Shown here: positions 39,418 to 48,461 of the stretch, one piece after another
Layout of the letters: each line of letters starts with the position of its first letter
Numbering within the stretch: position 1 is the first letter of the stretch
Assembly (NCBI RefSeq): GCF_014203535.1
Contig: NZ_JACHJI010000002.1
Location: 811,042 to 875,041, forward strand
DNA length: 64,000 nucleotides
Reading direction: 5' to 3'
DNA from: Streptomyces griseomycini
GTDB taxonomy: Bacteria; Actinomycetota; Actinomycetes; Streptomycetales; Streptomycetaceae
Made by a program: the position numbers and the translations under genes
The notes under the pieces: generated by a model
Seen by the model: the letters and a program-made list of their open reading frames with translations, nothing else
Told to the model about the DNA's origin: nothing
Databases searched by the model: none

Positions 39418-40292
39418 TCATAGCCACTCGTTGATGGCGGCGACGAGAACGGTCGCCTCGTAGCGGACCGCGAGCTTGTCGTACCTCGCGGCCACGGCCC
39501 GGTGCCTTTTGAGATGATTGATGTCGCACTCGACTGCGTGCCGAGCTTTGTAGTCCTGTGGGTCGAACCTCGGCGGCCGGCCGCCGTACGAACCGCGTTT
39601 CTTGCGGTTGCGGGCCTGGTCGGCCGTGTCCGGGGTGGTGCAGTGGATCCCGCGCCGCCGCAGGTAAGCACGGTTCTTCCGGGAGGCGTACGCCTTGTCG
39701 GCCCGCACGCGATCGGGTCGGGTGCGCGGCCTGCCCGGCCCGAGACGCGGGACACGGATCTTGTTCGGGACTGGCTCGAACTGCGGGGAATCGCCCCGCT
39801 GCCCGGCCGTGATCACGATGGACATGGGCTTCTGGCCCTGTTCGACGGCCAGGTGTGGCTTGGTGGTCAGACCGCCGCGCGAGCGTCCGAGCCCGTGGTC
39901 GTCCGGCTCGACGGTGACGCCGCCGGGCGGCTCCTTCCGCAGCTCCCCTTTTCCTCGCCCCGGCGGCGTGCTGGTGGGCACGGCACACCGTGGAGTCGAC
40001 GTTGATGTCCCAGGTGATCAGATCTTCTTCGTCCGCCCGTGTCTGCAGGTCGGTGAAGATCCGATGCCAGGTGCCGTCCCGTTGCCACCGGCGGAACAGG
40101 TCGTACGCCCGGCCCCGTGGCCCGTACTGCTCGGGCAGGTCTCGCCACGGGATGCCGGTGCGGACCCGGAACCGTATGCCGTCGATCAGCTGCCGCCTGG
40201 CCCACGTCGCAGGCCGTCCGGGCTTTTCGGCTCTTCGGTAACAGCGGTTCCGGCACCGCCCATTGCGCGTTCGTCAGATCTCCACGTGCCAC
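39418..40292 (-). pseudogene. IS5-family transposase, frame interrupted twice
   Basis: The product can be assembled from three minus frames: a start from GTG 40292 (VARGDLTNAQWAVPEPLLPK), a middle with RTGIPWRDLPEQYGPRGRAY and STVCRAHQHAAGARK, and an end with GLGRSRGGLTTKPHLAVEQG to AINEWL. Shifts of +1 (or -2) are needed at a run of four A near 40224-40227 and at AAAAGGGG (39945-39952, plus strand CCCCTTTT). The second tract looks like a programmed slippage site; the first is more likely a mutation, so this copy is probably inactive. Codon 18 is TTA. Confidence 0.7.
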
Positions 40293-40387
40293 GAAACAAG
40301 ATCGTCCCACGGTCAAGATCCACTTTCGATACACGCCCCAGGCGCCCACCGGGCCGGCCCCCCGCGCGGCGGGCGGGGCCGCCGCGC

Positions 40388-41827
40388 TCAGTCACGCTGG
40401 GTGCGGGCGCGCTCGGTCAGCCGGCCCATGCGGGCGCGGGCGGACTCCAGCTCCTCGATCTCGTCGGCGGCCGGCCCGTCCTCGGCGGTGAGCTCGGTCC
40501 ACAGCCCGATCAGCTCGTGCCCGAGTTCCAGGCCGAGCCGGGCGTCGCGCACCGCGCGCCACGCGGTGGCCGCGCTGCGGACGTTGCCGTAGGCGGCCTC
40601 CGCGTCCCCGGCACGGCGGCGGATTCCGGCGAGGTCGAGGGAGAGCCGGAAGGCGTACAGCGGTTCTCCGGCCAGGTAGGCGATGTACGCGGTGAGTTCG
40701 CGCAGCCGGAGCACCTCCGGGTGTTCCGGTCCCAGCGTTCCCGAGGCCTCCGCCACGGTCTGCCGGGCCAGCCGCGCGGCCGTGTCGATCCGGCCCGCCC
40801 GGACGGCGTCGTTGATCCGGGCCATCGGCTCCGCCAGCAGGGCGGGGGCCGTCGCGTCGCCGGGGGCGGTGAGCGGCTCGTCCTCGAGCACCGCCTCCGC
40901 CACGGCGTCGAAGCCGCGGGGCGGGGTGGGCCTGGGGTCAGGGTCGGCGTCGGGAACGGCCTCCGCGAGCGGCGGCTCGGGGCGTCGGCGGCCGGCCGAC
41001 GGTGCCGGGTCCGGAGTCCGGCCGGCGCCGACCGCGCTCGCGGTGCCGGCGGTTCGGCCGGTGGGGCCGGGGCTGGAGGCCGGGCTTCCGGGGCGCTCGG
41101 CGTCCGGGGCGGCGGGGTGGGGCCACGCGTCCATGGGCGGGGGCGGGCCGAACTCGCCCGTCGGCGGCGCCACCGTGCCGGGCGGCGCGGCCTCCGCCGA
41201 CTCGGGTACGGCCCGCAGCCGGAACGTCGGTGCGGCGTCCCCGGGAACCCGCGCCCCGGGGGCGGGTCGCAGCGGGAAGGTCGGCGTGGCGTCCCGTACG
41301 GGAGCCGGTTCCGCACCCGCCTCGGGGTCCGCGCCCGCCCCGGGGTTCATGCCCGCCCCGGGTGTCGTGTCCTCCCCGCGCTCCGGGGCCGCCCCGGTTT
41401 TCGGTGTCGCCTCCGGTTCGGGCACGGGGCGCAGGAAGCGCGTCGGCCGGTCGGCTTCCGGTTCCCGCGCGGGCTCCCGACCCTGCGCCGATTCCGCCGA
41501 CCCCACCGGCCCTACCGGTCCCGCCGGAACCGGCTGGTCCGTGAAATGGCTGGAGCCGTCCGGGTCGACCCGGAGCGGGAGGACGTAGCCGATGCGTTCG
41601 TCGCGGACGGTGGCGAGAACGGCGTGGCCGGAGGCGAGGGCGATGCGGTGGAGGTGGTTCAGCACCGCCTGCTGGATCTCCTCGCCGGACGCGGCGGTCA
41701 CCGGCACTCCGCCGACCGACGCCCCGCCCGGCCCGGCCCCGCTCACGGGGACGTGGACGTCGATCGGCACCGCCGTACGCGCGGCCTGCTTCTGTTCCCG
41801 CTTCTTCCCGCGGCTGAGTCGAGCCAT
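40388..41827 (-). CDS. TPR-like protein with long disordered middle
   Basis: A 479-aa protein; the ATG at 41827 follows GAGGGG and is preferred over one eight codons upstream. Residues 1-25 are Lys/Arg-rich (LSRGKKREQKQAAR), about 45-90 form a small domain (EEIQQAVLNHLHRIALASGH), about 95-310 are Pro/Ala/Gly low complexity, and about 320-470 are TPR-type helices (MARINDAVRAGRIDTAARLARQ). It is divergent from the DUF6668-like gene, with which it may work; function unknown. Confidence 0.72.
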   Translation of the reverse strand: MARLSRGKKREQKQAARTAVPIDVHVPVSGAGPGGASVGGVPVTAASGEEIQQAVLNHLHRIALASGHAVLATVRDERIGYVLPLRVDPDGSSHFTDQPVPAGPVGPVGSAESAQGREPAREPEADRPTRFLRPVPEPEATPKTGAAPERGEDTTPGAGMNPGAGADPEAGAEPAPVRDATPTFPLRPAPGARVPGDAAPTFRLRAVPESAEAAPPGTVAPPTGEFGPPPPMDAWPHPAAPDAERPGSPASSPGPTGRTAGTASAVGAGRTPDPAPSAGRRRPEPPLAEAVPDADPDPRPTPPRGFDAVAEAVLEDEPLTAPGDATAPALLAEPMARINDAVRAGRIDTAARLARQTVAEASGTLGPEHPEVLRLRELTAYIAYLAGEPLYAFRLSLDLAGIRRRAGDAEAAYGNVRSAATAWRAVRDARLGLELGHELIGLWTELTAEDGPAADEIEELESARARMGRLTERARTQRD

Positions 41828-41986
41828 CGTCCCCTCATTCGGGTCGTACACCTACCGGCCAGTCTGTCCGCCCGGCCGCGTCTCCCGCGTCACCGCGCTG
41901 TCACAGGCTCGTCCCAAGGACCGTCCACCGCGGTGCGTCACCCGTCGGGCGGCATGGAAGACCCGGGCGGCGAGCAGGAGAGAGGC

Positions 41987-42487
41987 ATGCGGACGGAGAC
42001 GCGACAGGGGCCGGAGATCTGGATCCGGGGGCCGGTGACGGCGCCGGGCCCGCCGGAGCCGACGCACCCCCGCGCGTCGTCCCGGCGCTTCTCCTGGGTC
42101 GGCACGCACGGCGGCGCCGGGGTCTCCACGCTCGCCGCGGTCTACGGCGGACACGACAGCGGCCGCGCCTGGCCCGGCCCCGACGCCCCCCGGTCGGTGC
42201 TGCTCGTCGCCCGGACGCACGCGGCGGGCCTGGACACCGTGCTCCCGGCCGTGGAGGCGTTCCGGCGCGGCGGGGCCCCGCGGGGGGTCGACCTGGACGC
42301 CGTGGTGCTGGTGCCGGACGCACCGGGGCGGCTGCCGCGTCCCCTCGCCCAGCGGATCCGGCTCATCGAGCAGGTGATCGGCGTGTACCGCGTGCCCTGG
42401 GTGTCGGAGTGGCGCCTGGGCGACCTGAGCGGCCGGCCGCCCCGCGGGGCGGAGCCGCTGGCCCGCCTGACGGGCTGGGCGCGCTGA
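41987..42487 (+). CDS. DUF6668-like P-loop-type protein
   Basis: A 166-aa protein after GGAGAGAGG. It contains WVGTHGGAGVSTLAAVYGG, a ParA/MinD-like nucleotide-binding loop in which the usual lysine is absent, then LVARTHAAGLDTVLPAVEAF and AQRIRLIEQVIGVYRVPW. It resembles DUF6668 proteins of Streptomyces, thought of as small P-loop relatives; role unknown. The amidase frame starts inside its 3' end. Confidence 0.7.
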   Translation: MRTETRQGPEIWIRGPVTAPGPPEPTHPRASSRRFSWVGTHGGAGVSTLAAVYGGHDSGRAWPGPDAPRSVLLVARTHAAGLDTVLPAVEAFRRGGAPRGVDLDAVVLVPDAPGRLPRPLAQRIRLIEQVIGVYRVPWVSEWRLGDLSGRPPRGAEPLARLTGWAR

Positions 42488-43689
42488 GCGGCCACGGGTC
42501 CGGACCCGGACCCGGGCCCCGCGCCTCCGCACCGGCCTCCGTCTCCGCCCCGGCCGAGGAGATCGCCTCCGCCGTACGCGCGCGGAGGCTGCGCGCCGTG
42601 GACGTGGTCGCGGCGGCGCTGGAGCGGATCGAGCGGGCCGACCCGGCGCTGTGCGCGTTCACCGAGGTGTGGGACGCGGACGCGCTGCGGCGGGCGCGGG
42701 AGGTGGACGCGCGGGTCGCCGCCGGGGAGCGGCTGCCGCTGGCCGGGGTGCCGGTCGCGGTGAAGGGGCGGCACGGGCTGCGGGCGGCGGAACCGCTGCT
42801 CGCGGCCGGGGGCGTCGCCGTGGGCGCCACCTCGGTGCCCGGGCCCGGGACGCCCTGGCAGACCTGGGGGCTCGGGGCGCGCGGCCGCACCGTCAACCCG
42901 TGGCGGGCCGACCGTACGCCGGGCGGCTCCTCGGCGGGGGCGGCGGTCGCGGTGGCGGCCGGGCTGGTCCCGCTGGCGACGGGCGGCGACGGCGCGGGGT
43001 CGGTGCGGATCCCGGCGGCGTGGTGCGGGGTGCTCGGCCTGAAGGTCACGAACGGCCGCCTGCCCTCCCCCGACCGCACGGGTCTCGCCGCGCCCGGGGT
43101 CCTCACCCGCACGGCGGCGGACGCGGCGGCCTGGTGGCGGGCGGTGGCGCGGCCGGATGCCCCCGTCGAGCCCCCTCCTTCGCTTCCCCTGCCCGCCCTC
43201 TGGTCCCCCGACCTGGGCTTCGCGGCCCCGGACCCGGAGCCCGTCGCGCTCGCCCGCGCGGCCGTCGGCCGGCTCGTCGACGCCGGTGTCGTACGGCTCG
43301 TACGGCCCGTACGCCCGTCGGTGCCCGTGCGGCTCCTCGACCCCGCCCCGGCCTGGCTCGCCCTGCGCACCCCCGGGACCGACCTCGCCGACGCCCATCG
43401 CGTCCGGGCGGAGAACGACCGGCGCCTGGCCCGTCTGTTCACCGGCGTCGAGCTGCTGCTCACGCCCACGGCCCCCACCGCGCCGCACGGGCACGAAGGC
43501 CCCGGCGACGTCTACTCCACCGCGCTCACCTGGGCCTTCAACGTGAGCGGGCACCCCGCGCTGAGCCTCCCCGCCGGGTTCGGCACCGACGGCTGCCCGG
43601 CCGGGCTCCAGCTGGTGGCGGCGCACGGCCGGGAGGCGCTGCTGCTCGCCGCGGCGCGGGAGGCGGAGCGGCGCGGGGCCACCGGCTGA
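42409..43689 (+). CDS. Amidase signature-family hydrolase
   Basis: The conserved part begins near residue 50 (EIASAVRARRLRAVDVVAAALE). Catalytic Ser-cisSer-Lys residues are visible: lysine in GVPVAVKG, cis-serine in TPGGSSAG, nucleophile in GDGAGSVRIPAAW. At 426 aa it is slightly shorter than typical family members. The only GTG/ATG before the conserved region is GTG 42409, inside the upstream gene; the true start is therefore uncertain. Substrate is unknown. Confidence 0.8.
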   Translation: MAPGRPERPAAPRGGAAGPPDGLGALSGHGSGPGPGPRASAPASVSAPAEEIASAVRARRLRAVDVVAAALERIERADPALCAFTEVWDADALRRAREVDARVAAGERLPLAGVPVAVKGRHGLRAAEPLLAAGGVAVGATSVPGPGTPWQTWGLGARGRTVNPWRADRTPGGSSAGAAVAVAAGLVPLATGGDGAGSVRIPAAWCGVLGLKVTNGRLPSPDRTGLAAPGVLTRTAADAAAWWRAVARPDAPVEPPPSLPLPALWSPDLGFAAPDPEPVALARAAVGRLVDAGVVRLVRPVRPSVPVRLLDPAPAWLALRTPGTDLADAHRVRAENDRRLARLFTGVELLLTPTAPTAPHGHEGPGDVYSTALTWAFNVSGHPALSLPAGFGTDGCPAGLQLVAAHGREALLLAAAREAERRGATG

Positions 43690-43709
43690 GTCCTCCTCGA
43701 CTCACTCTC

Positions 43710-43736
43710 ATGCATGTGCATATTATGCATGTGCGT
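43710..43736. promoter_or_regulatory. ATGCAT-type direct repeats before the reductase gene
   Basis: ATGCATGTGCAT (43710-43721) and ATGCATGTGCGT (43725-43736) are direct repeats 15 bp apart in an AT-rich island unlike its surroundings, 29 bp before the start codon. They are likely operator or promoter elements. Confidence 0.45.
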
Positions 43737-43764
43737 GTAATCGACGTACGCCGACTATCTGGGG

Positions 43765-44355
43765 ATGACCATGACCCGCCGTTTCCTGTTCGTCCTGGGC
43801 AGCTCCCGCCCCGACGGCAACACCGAACTGCTGGCCCGCCGGGCCGCCGAACAGCTGCCCCCGCAGGTGGAGCGGCGATGGATCGATCTCGCCCGGCACC
43901 CGCTGCCCGACTTCGAGGACCTGCGCCACGACAGCGACCACGTCCGCCCCACCGAGGGCGCCGTGGCCCGGCTGCTGGACGCCACCCTCGCGGCGACGGA
44001 CGTGGTGATCGTCTCGCCGCTGTACTGGTACTCGGTGTCCGCGCACACCAAGCGCTACCTCGACCACTGGGCGGGCTGGCTGCGCACGCCCGGTCTGGAC
44101 TTCAAGGCGAACATGGCGGGACGCACGCTCTGGGGCGTCACCGCGCTCGCGCACGAGGAGCCGGAGGTCGCCGACCCGCTCGTCGGCACGCTGAACAACT
44201 CGGCCGCGTACATGGGGATGCGCTTCGGCGGAGTGCTGCTCGGCAACGGCAGCAAGCCGGGTGACGTCCTGAAGGACACGGAAGCGCTGGCCCGCGCCAA
44301 GACGTTCTTCGCACGGGAGGCGCCCCTCGCCCGCTTCCCCTACGAAGCCCGCTGA
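43765..44355 (+). CDS. NAD(P)H-dependent FMN oxidoreductase (flavodoxin fold)
   Basis: A 196-aa protein with the FMN phosphate loop LGSSRPDGNTELLARRA at residues 10-26 and the isoalloxazine loop SPLYWYSVSAHTKRYLDHW. It belongs to the NADPH-dependent FMN reductase / NAD(P)H quinone reductase group. It probably reduces quinones or other small electron acceptors. The repeats upstream suggest specific control. Confidence 0.85.
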   Translation: MTMTRRFLFVLGSSRPDGNTELLARRAAEQLPPQVERRWIDLARHPLPDFEDLRHDSDHVRPTEGAVARLLDATLAATDVVIVSPLYWYSVSAHTKRYLDHWAGWLRTPGLDFKANMAGRTLWGVTALAHEEPEVADPLVGTLNNSAAYMGMRFGGVLLGNGSKPGDVLKDTEALARAKTFFAREAPLARFPYEAR

Positions 44356-44371
44356 CGCCGCGGCGGCGGCC

Positions 44372-44977
44372 TCACCAGCCGAGCTGGGCCTCGCCCAGGA
44401 CCTCGCTGCCGATGTGGGCGGCGAGCTTCTGGGCACGCCCGGTGTCACCGTGCTTGGTCACGTGGACGAAGACGGTGTGGTCCTCGGTCCACTCGCCGTA
44501 CTGTGCCTCATCGCCGTGGAACACGACCTGGACGCCGTCGTGGTTCCAGTGCCCGTAGGAGTCCGTCTCGGGGTCGTCCGGCCAGCGGCCGTTCCATTCG
44601 ACGGCCGCCGTGCCGTCGCCCAGGGCGGCCAGGAACCGCTCCTCCACGTCCCCGCGTCCGACGTCCTCCAGGAACTCCAGCGGCAGGTGCGTCCGAAGCT
44701 CCGCGTCGGTCAGCTCCGTCACGTCGAGGTCGAAGAGGAGGAAGTCACCGGTCGCCGGATCGGTGCGCGTGTCCACGTAGTCGAACGCGGCCCCGGGGAC
44801 GAGCTCGGCCATCCGCCGCGCATCCGCGGGCGTCCGCACCTCGGCGAACAGCCGCACCTCGTCCCCGATGTGCTCCAGCAGCGCGCACAACCGCTTGGCC
44901 TGCCGGTACGCCTCGGCCGCGTCGGTGGTCCGGAGGACGGGGTACGCCCGTGAGTTGCCCATGGGCCGCACCGTCAC
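44372..44977 (-). CDS. Hypothetical protein, soluble
   Basis: A 201-aa acidic protein that I do not recognise. It has a helical N-terminal part (AEAYRQAKRLCALLEHIGDE) and mixed alpha/beta remainder ending HTVFVHVTKHGDTGRAQKLAAHIG. No signal peptide or membrane segment. The GTG at 44977 is given; ATG 44962 (MGNSRAY) is an alternative. It converges on the reductase gene with 16 bp between stops. Confidence 0.65.
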   Translation of the reverse strand: MTVRPMGNSRAYPVLRTTDAAEAYRQAKRLCALLEHIGDEVRLFAEVRTPADARRMAELVPGAAFDYVDTRTDPATGDFLLFDLDVTELTDAELRTHLPLEFLEDVGRGDVEERFLAALGDGTAAVEWNGRWPDDPETDSYGHWNHDGVQVVFHGDEAQYGEWTEDHTVFVHVTKHGDTGRAQKLAAHIGSEVLGEAQLGW

Positions 44978-45008
44978 ACGCCCTGTCTCACCCGCGCCAC
45001 CGCATTTC

Positions 45009-45878
45009 CTACGCGGTGATGTCCTTCCCCGTGAACCTCGCCCAGGCCGCCGAGCCGAACACGGCCGCGTACAGGGCCTGCAGGCCGAGGTTCCTCGTCA
45101 GGTCCTCCCAGTAGACGGGCTCGCGCATGAGGTCGGCGAAGGAGAGCCAGTAGTGGGAGAAGAAGTAGGGGTGCAGGGCGTCCAGCTGGGGGATCTGGCC
45201 CAGGATCTGAACGGTGATCAGCAGTCCCACCGTCGTCGCCATCGCCGCGATGCCGCTGTCGGTCAGCGTCGAGACGAACAGGCCGAGCGCCGCCACCCCG
45301 ATCAGTGACGCGGCGACGACGAGGGCGATCAGCAGGGCCCTGGCCAGACCCTCGGCGAAACTGATCCGGGTGCCGGAGATGGTCGTGAGGTCGCCGAGCG
45401 GGAACAGCAGCGCCCCGACGGCCAGGGCCGAGACGGCGACCACGAGGGTGGCGGCCAGGCAGAAGGCGATGACGGTCGCGAACTTGGTGAGCAGCAGCCG
45501 GGTCCGCCCGGCGGGGGCGACCAGGAGGTAGCGCAGGGTGCCGGCGTTCGCCTCGCCCGCGAGGGCGTCGCCCGCGACCACCCCGACCGCCATGGGCAGG
45601 AAGAACGGCAGCGTGGCGGCCAGCGCCGTGAAGACGAGGAACAGGCCGTTGTTGGTGATCTGCGAGATGAACGCCGGACCGGCGCCGCCCCCGCCGCCGG
45701 CCGCCGGGCCGTCACCGGTCTCGATCTCCACGGCGACGCCGACCAGGACCGGTACGGCGGCCAGCACCCCGAGCAGGGCGAGGGTGCGCCAGCGCCGGAA
45801 GGTGGTGAGCAGCTCGCTGCGGAACAGACCGAGGGTCCACAGCGGGCTCGTCCTCCGGGCCGCCTCAGCCTGCGACAT
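45009..45878 (-). CDS. ABC-2 type exporter permease
   Basis: A 289-aa membrane protein with six hydrophobic segments and the ABC-2 pattern (GDALAGEANAGTLRYLLVAPAGRTRLLLTK). A Gly-rich loop (AAGGGGGAGP) follows the first segment. Its start overlaps the ATPase gene by 14 bp, so they form one exporter; substrate unknown. Confidence 0.88.
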   Translation of the reverse strand: MSQAEAARRTSPLWTLGLFRSELLTTFRRWRTLALLGVLAAVPVLVGVAVEIETGDGPAAGGGGGAGPAFISQITNNGLFLVFTALAATLPFFLPMAVGVVAGDALAGEANAGTLRYLLVAPAGRTRLLLTKFATVIAFCLAATLVVAVSALAVGALLFPLGDLTTISGTRISFAEGLARALLIALVVAASLIGVAALGLFVSTLTDSGIAAMATTVGLLITVQILGQIPQLDALHPYFFSHYWLSFADLMREPVYWEDLTRNLGLQALYAAVFGSAAWARFTGKDITA

Positions 45879-46860
45879 CGAACCCCTCCCCGGTCAGCGC
45901 CACGAACGCGTCCTCCAGCGAGGCCCGTTCGGCCCCGAACCCGCGCACCCGGACCCCGGCCGCCACCAGCGCCGCGTTCACCTCGGCGAGGTCCCGCCCG
46001 GGCACCTCGCCGGTCACCCGGTCCTCCGTCACGACGACGTCGGCGACCCCCTGTTCCTTCAGCACCCGGGCCGCGTCCCCGGTGTCCGGCGTGGTCACCA
46101 CCAGCCGGCCCCGCGCGCCCGCGGCCAGGTCGGCCACCGGGCCCTGGACGATCAGCCGGCCCCGGGCCATCACGGCGGCGTGGGTGCACACCTGCTCGAT
46201 CTCGTCGAGCAGGTGGGAGGAGAGGAAGACGGTGGTGCCGTCCGAGGCCAACTCCCGGACGAGGCCGCGGATCTCCCGCATGCCCTGCGGGTCGAGTCCG
46301 TTGGTCGGCTCGTCCAGGACGAGCAGCCGGCGGGGCTGGAGCAGGGCGGCCGCGAGGCCGAGCCGCTGCTTCATGCCCAGGGAGTAGGCCTTCGCCTTCT
46401 TGCCGGCCGCGGCCGTGAGGCCCACCCGGTCCAGGGCGGCGGCGACCCGGGCACGCCGGGTACGCGGGTCGGCGGTCGGGTCGGCGGCGTCGTAGCGGAG
46501 CAGGTTGTCGCGGCCGGAGAGGAAGCCGTACAGGGCCGGCCCCTCGATGAGGGCGCCGACGTGCGGCAGCACGGCGCGCGCGGAGCGCGGCACGGGGCGC
46601 CCCAGGACGTGCGCCGTGCCCGAGGTCGGCTCGATCAGGCCCATCAGCATGCGGATGGTGGTGGTCTTGCCGGAGCCGTTGGGGCCGAGGAAGCCGAAGA
46701 CGCTGCCCGCCGGGACGGTCAGGTCGAGACCGTCGACGGCGGGCTGTCCGCCGCGGTAGCGCTTGGTGAGCGCGCGGGTGGCGATGACGGCACCGTCACC
46801 CGCCTCCGCGCCCCGCACCGTGTCCGCGCCGTCCCGCTCCGTGGCGGACGCCTCGCCCAT
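45865..46860 (-). CDS. ABC transporter ATP-binding protein
   Basis: A 331-aa ATPase: Walker A GPNGSGKTT, signature YSLGMKQRLGLA, Walker B LLVLDEPTNGLD and H-loop LSSHLLDEIEQ. A C-terminal extension (about 240-330) resembles the DUF4162-type domain of drug exporters. Operon order is LolA-like gene (upstream), ATPase, permease, all minus. Confidence 0.9.
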   Translation of the reverse strand: MGEASATERDGADTVRGAEAGDGAVIATRALTKRYRGGQPAVDGLDLTVPAGSVFGFLGPNGSGKTTTIRMLMGLIEPTSGTAHVLGRPVPRSARAVLPHVGALIEGPALYGFLSGRDNLLRYDAADPTADPRTRRARVAAALDRVGLTAAAGKKAKAYSLGMKQRLGLAAALLQPRRLLVLDEPTNGLDPQGMREIRGLVRELASDGTTVFLSSHLLDEIEQVCTHAAVMARGRLIVQGPVADLAAGARGRLVVTTPDTGDAARVLKEQGVADVVVTEDRVTGEVPGRDLAEVNAALVAAGVRVRGFGAERASLEDAFVALTGEGFDVAG

Positions 46861-46921
46861 CGGCCCCCTCGTTCCCTGCTGCTTCTCGCCGTTCCCCGTG
46901 GTTCCGTACGGTCCCGGGGGC

Positions 46922-48139
46922 TTACTTCCCCTCGTCGGCCGCCTTCACGAGCGCGTCCTTGGTGACGGTGCCCACGTAGACCTTGCCGTCCTCGGTGATC
47001 AGGGCGTTGACCAGGCGGGTGCTGAACACCGTGCCGGTGCCGAAGTCGCCCTTCACCTGGTCGCCGAGGGAGCCGAGGAAGCCGCCGAGGTCACCGCCGG
47101 CCCCGCCGGCCGGCAGACCGCCCTCGCCGCCGGTGTCGAAGGCGGCGACGGTGTTCCAGCCCTCGCCGAGCATCTTCAGCCCGTCGAGGCCCTTGGCCAG
47201 GTCCTCCTCGGACTTCGGGGCGCCCTCGGGCTTCTCGGAGTGCTCCCCGCCCTCGTCCAGTTCGCCGTCCTCGGTCACCTCGGCGCCCTTGGGCGGGGTG
47301 AACTCGAAGGTCGACGCGGCCGGCCGGTCGAAGCTCACCTCGGTGAAGCCGACGTCCACGACGGCGGCGCCGCCGCTCGACGGGGTCAGCGTGAACTTCA
47401 GGGGCGTCCCGGTCTCGTGGTCCACCGCGATGCTGATCGCGCCGACCGTGGAGCCGGACTGCTTGGGCTTGACGACCAGCCTGTACGCGTCCCGGCCGGC
47501 CACCTGCGCGGTGCCGTCGACGGTCACGGAGGTGGTGTCGTCGACCGACTTCAGCGCCTCCTCGGCGAAGTCCTTCGGGGTGGCCGGAGGCTGCTGCTCC
47601 CGCTCCTTGCCGGACTCGTCGACCGTGCCGTGGTAGACCTCGTTGGACCTGCTGTCGTAGCCCCAGACGTCCTTGCCGTCGTGGATCAGGCTGTACTCGG
47701 CGGCGTCCTCCAGCAGCGACACCTTCTGCCGGTCCGGGCCGTCGACGGCGACGCGCAGGGTGTGCGTGCCGGAGGCCAGCTCGGTGAGCTTGGCGGACGG
47801 GTCGGCCGAGGAGCCGCCCTCGCCCCGCTCCACGGCGCCGGAGGCGAGGCTGCTCTCCAGGCCGCCGAGGTCCGGCAGGCCGAGGTCCGTGGTGATCTTC
47901 ACGGTGCCGGAGAGCTGCTCGACGTCCGACTTCGCGATCTTCTCGATGAGCTGCGCGGCGGTGATCTCCGGCAGGTCCGGGTCGCCGGAGTCGGCGATCG
48001 CCGGGACGAGCCCGATGGTCGCGGCCGCGACGCCCATCACCGTGACCGGGACCACGTACCGCGCGGCCCTGCGCCGCGCCGAGCGCGACTCGTCGCCCTC
48101 CCCTGCGGTCGCCCTGTCGTCGGATGCGTACGGTGCCAT
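46922..48139 (-). CDS. LolA-like membrane-anchored protein
   Basis: A 405-aa protein; ATG 48139 follows GGAGG. A basic start is followed by one membrane segment (about 27-50, VVPVTVMGVAAATIGLVPA), so the bulk is extracellular. The outer part resembles LolA/LppX-type lipid-carrier folds (TAAQLIEKIAKSDVEQLSG, then FTEVSFDRPAASTFEFTPP). A Glu/Gly-rich linker and a C-terminal segment STRLVNALITEDGKVYVGTV follow. It lies upstream of an ABC exporter on the same strand and may hand lipid or lipoprotein cargo on; this is inference. Confidence 0.75.
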   Translation of the reverse strand: MAPYASDDRATAGEGDESRSARRRAARYVVPVTVMGVAAATIGLVPAIADSGDPDLPEITAAQLIEKIAKSDVEQLSGTVKITTDLGLPDLGGLESSLASGAVERGEGGSSADPSAKLTELASGTHTLRVAVDGPDRQKVSLLEDAAEYSLIHDGKDVWGYDSRSNEVYHGTVDESGKEREQQPPATPKDFAEEALKSVDDTTSVTVDGTAQVAGRDAYRLVVKPKQSGSTVGAISIAVDHETGTPLKFTLTPSSGGAAVVDVGFTEVSFDRPAASTFEFTPPKGAEVTEDGELDEGGEHSEKPEGAPKSEEDLAKGLDGLKMLGEGWNTVAAFDTGGEGGLPAGGAGGDLGGFLGSLGDQVKGDFGTGTVFSTRLVNALITEDGKVYVGTVTKDALVKAADEGK

Positions 48140-48251
48140 GTGTGCCCTACCTCCGTGGTCGGCGGCGGCTTCCGTCTCGTGTCCTCGCACCAGTCTCCCC
48201 CTGAGCCGCCATTCTCACCCGAAACGGTGAGGAGTGGTGATGTCCGTCGTG

Positions 48252-48280
48252 GTCCATCTGACCAAATCCGTCAGGTGGAC
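48252..48280. promoter_or_regulatory. Inverted repeat upstream of the LolA-like gene
   Basis: GTCCATCTGAC (48252-48262) and GTCAGGTGGAC (48270-48280) match in 10 of 11 positions around an AT-richer 7-bp centre. It is about 113 bp upstream of the LolA-like start and 180 bp downstream of the polyprenyl synthase stop, so it could be an operator or a terminator. Confidence 0.4.
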
Positions 48281-48408
48281 GCGTCAGACCCCGGGCTCAA
48301 CTCCGTGTACTGCTGCGGTATGACACGGGGAAGGGTTTCCTCCCCCGACCAGTAGGGGGCGCGACCGGTCCGAGGGGCCCGCTGCCGACCGGACGGGGGC
48401 ACGGCGCG

Positions 48409-48443
48409 CGTACCGGGGGCAGCGCACGTACCGGGGGCAGCGC
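48409..48443. repeat. 17-bp tandem repeat
   Basis: CGTACCGGGGGCAGCGC occurs at 48409-48425 and 48427-48443, just after the polyprenyl synthase stop. It has no obvious regulatory reading. The gap 48140-48461 holds only this and the inverted repeat above. Confidence 0.4.
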
Positions 48444-48461
48444 GCCCACGGCCCGGGCGGC

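Larger units (their letters stand above)
38808..40340. mobile_element. IS5-type element with GNAT passenger gene
   Basis: Terminal inverted repeats bound the element. The left end reads GGGCTTGTATCGAAAGTGG from about 38807. The right end, read inward on the other strand, has the same string with one change (GGGCGTGTATCGAAAGTGG, from about 40338 to 40320). Between them lie a GNAT gene (plus) and an IS5/IS427-type transposase (minus) converging with 9 bp between stops. I see no clear target duplication. The ends at single-base level are uncertain. Confidence 0.75.
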
